Of a DNA stretch of 64,000 nt, positions 63,724-64,000 are shown one piece after another; the stretch's first letter is position 1, and the number at the start of each line of letters is the position of its first letter. Source of the DNA: Dictyobacter vulcani (GTDB lineage: Bacteria > Chloroflexota > Ktedonobacteria > Ktedonobacterales > Ktedonobacteraceae). Location of the stretch: assembly GCF_008974265.1 (NCBI RefSeq), contig NZ_BKZW01000001.1, forward strand, positions 2,790,001 through 2,854,000. Direction: 5' to 3'. The notes beneath the pieces are model-generated. The model worked only from the letters and a program-made list of their open reading frames with translations. It made no database searches and was not told the origin of the DNA. The translations under genes and the position numbers were made by a program.

Positions 63724-64000
63724 ATGGACGCTTTTTCAGATCCGCAGGTGAGCCAGTTACTCTATTATGCTGGCGGAGCACTCATCCTTCTTCCCCTCAT
63801 GTTTGCCGCCTATTTTTACTGGCAACGCGTACGTAAAATCCACTACCTGGCCGAAAAACATCCCGAGCAGGAGCAAGAGTATCACTTCTGGCTCTTATTT
63901 GGTGATTACCTCAGTTGCTCCCTGCTCGTTTTTATCGCCACCGCCCTGTGCGCCAGCCTGCCCCTGCTCGGAGCCGTCTACCTCGGCACGCAACTCGCCC
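63724..64000 (+). CDS. hypothetical membrane protein, truncated by window end
   Basis: 92 codons visible, open to the window end. ATG at 63724; AAAGGA lies about 13 bases upstream, a little far. Two hydrophobic segments (LLYYAGGALILLPLMFAAYFY and LLVFIATALCASLPLLGAVYL) flank a charged loop rich in Glu and His. An overlapping frame starting at 63618 is shorter and looks non-coding. No family recognised. Confidence 0.55.
   Translation, partial: MDAFSDPQVSQLLYYAGGALILLPLMFAAYFYWQRVRKIHYLAEKHPEQEQEYHFWLLFGDYLSCSLLVFIATALCASLPLLGAVYLGTQLA

Overview
The window reads as a chromosomal segment of a Ktedonobacteria-like member of the Chloroflexota. This is inferred from the mix of genes: lipoprotein and sortase-type secretion signals with no outer-membrane genes, ECF sigma factors paired with one-pass membrane proteins, DUF5996, HipA_2/DUF3037, paired trehalose genes, and many short palindromic repeats between genes. 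No rRNA, tRNA, insertion sequence, prophage module or CRISPR array was seen. One long piece at the left edge looks phage-like (a single-strand-annealing-type protein fragment).

Layout. 1-0.8 kb: end of a recombination-type protein and a small hypothetical gene. 0.8-5.6 kb: MoxR ATPase, DUF58 and DUF4129 operon on the minus strand. 5.7-12.7 kb: a broken alpha/beta hydrolase, a secreted glycosidase-like protein, enolase, hisC and a membrane protein. 13.4-18.4 kb: trehalose-phosphate synthase and phosphatase (convergent) and a glycogen-debranching-type enzyme. 19-22.2 kb: aldo/keto reductase, then an ECF sigma factor with a membrane beta-propeller partner. 22.3-23.25 kb: a gene-free nest of inverted repeats, including a 268-base element that can fold as a closed four-way junction. 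23.2-30 kb: DUF3037/HipA-like kinase pair, SDR, an aldolase-family protein without its Schiff-base lysine, a secreted phosphoesterase, an esterase and a membrane protein. 30.3-43.1 kb: an amino-sugar and cell-wall recycling region (acetyltransferase, GH3/NagZ-type enzyme, GlcNAc kinase, MurQ, GntR regulator, divergent nagA, GHL10-type lipoprotein, peptide-type ABC importer without its ATPases). 43-46.5 kb: tandem-MerR regulator, globin, sortase and its probable MPQTG substrate. 46.8-49 kb: a second ECF sigma factor with a penicillin-binding-protein-like membrane partner. 49-64 kb: YbdK-type ligase, a four-repeat surface protein, DUF5996, glmS preceded by a glmS ribozyme, an ABC exporter, a YCF48-like lipoprotein, a zinc-ribbon/FHA protein and a truncated membrane protein.

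How it works together. GlcNAc and MurNAc salvage (NagZ-type, NagK, MurQ, NagA) and GlcN6P synthesis (GlmS under ribozyme control) lie in the same window. DasR/NagR-like operator candidates sit before nagA and before the ABC importer. The two sigma/membrane-partner pairs share a short cytoplasmic N-terminal motif but carry different outer domains, which suggests a modular signalling family. One of them looks like a cell-wall or beta-lactam sensor built from a transpeptidase domain. Three genes (alpha/beta hydrolase, sortase, MPQTG protein) are each broken by what looks like one missing base in a run of 5-6 G/C. This may be a sequencing error pattern or true slippage, and it must be settled before these genes are called pseudogenes.
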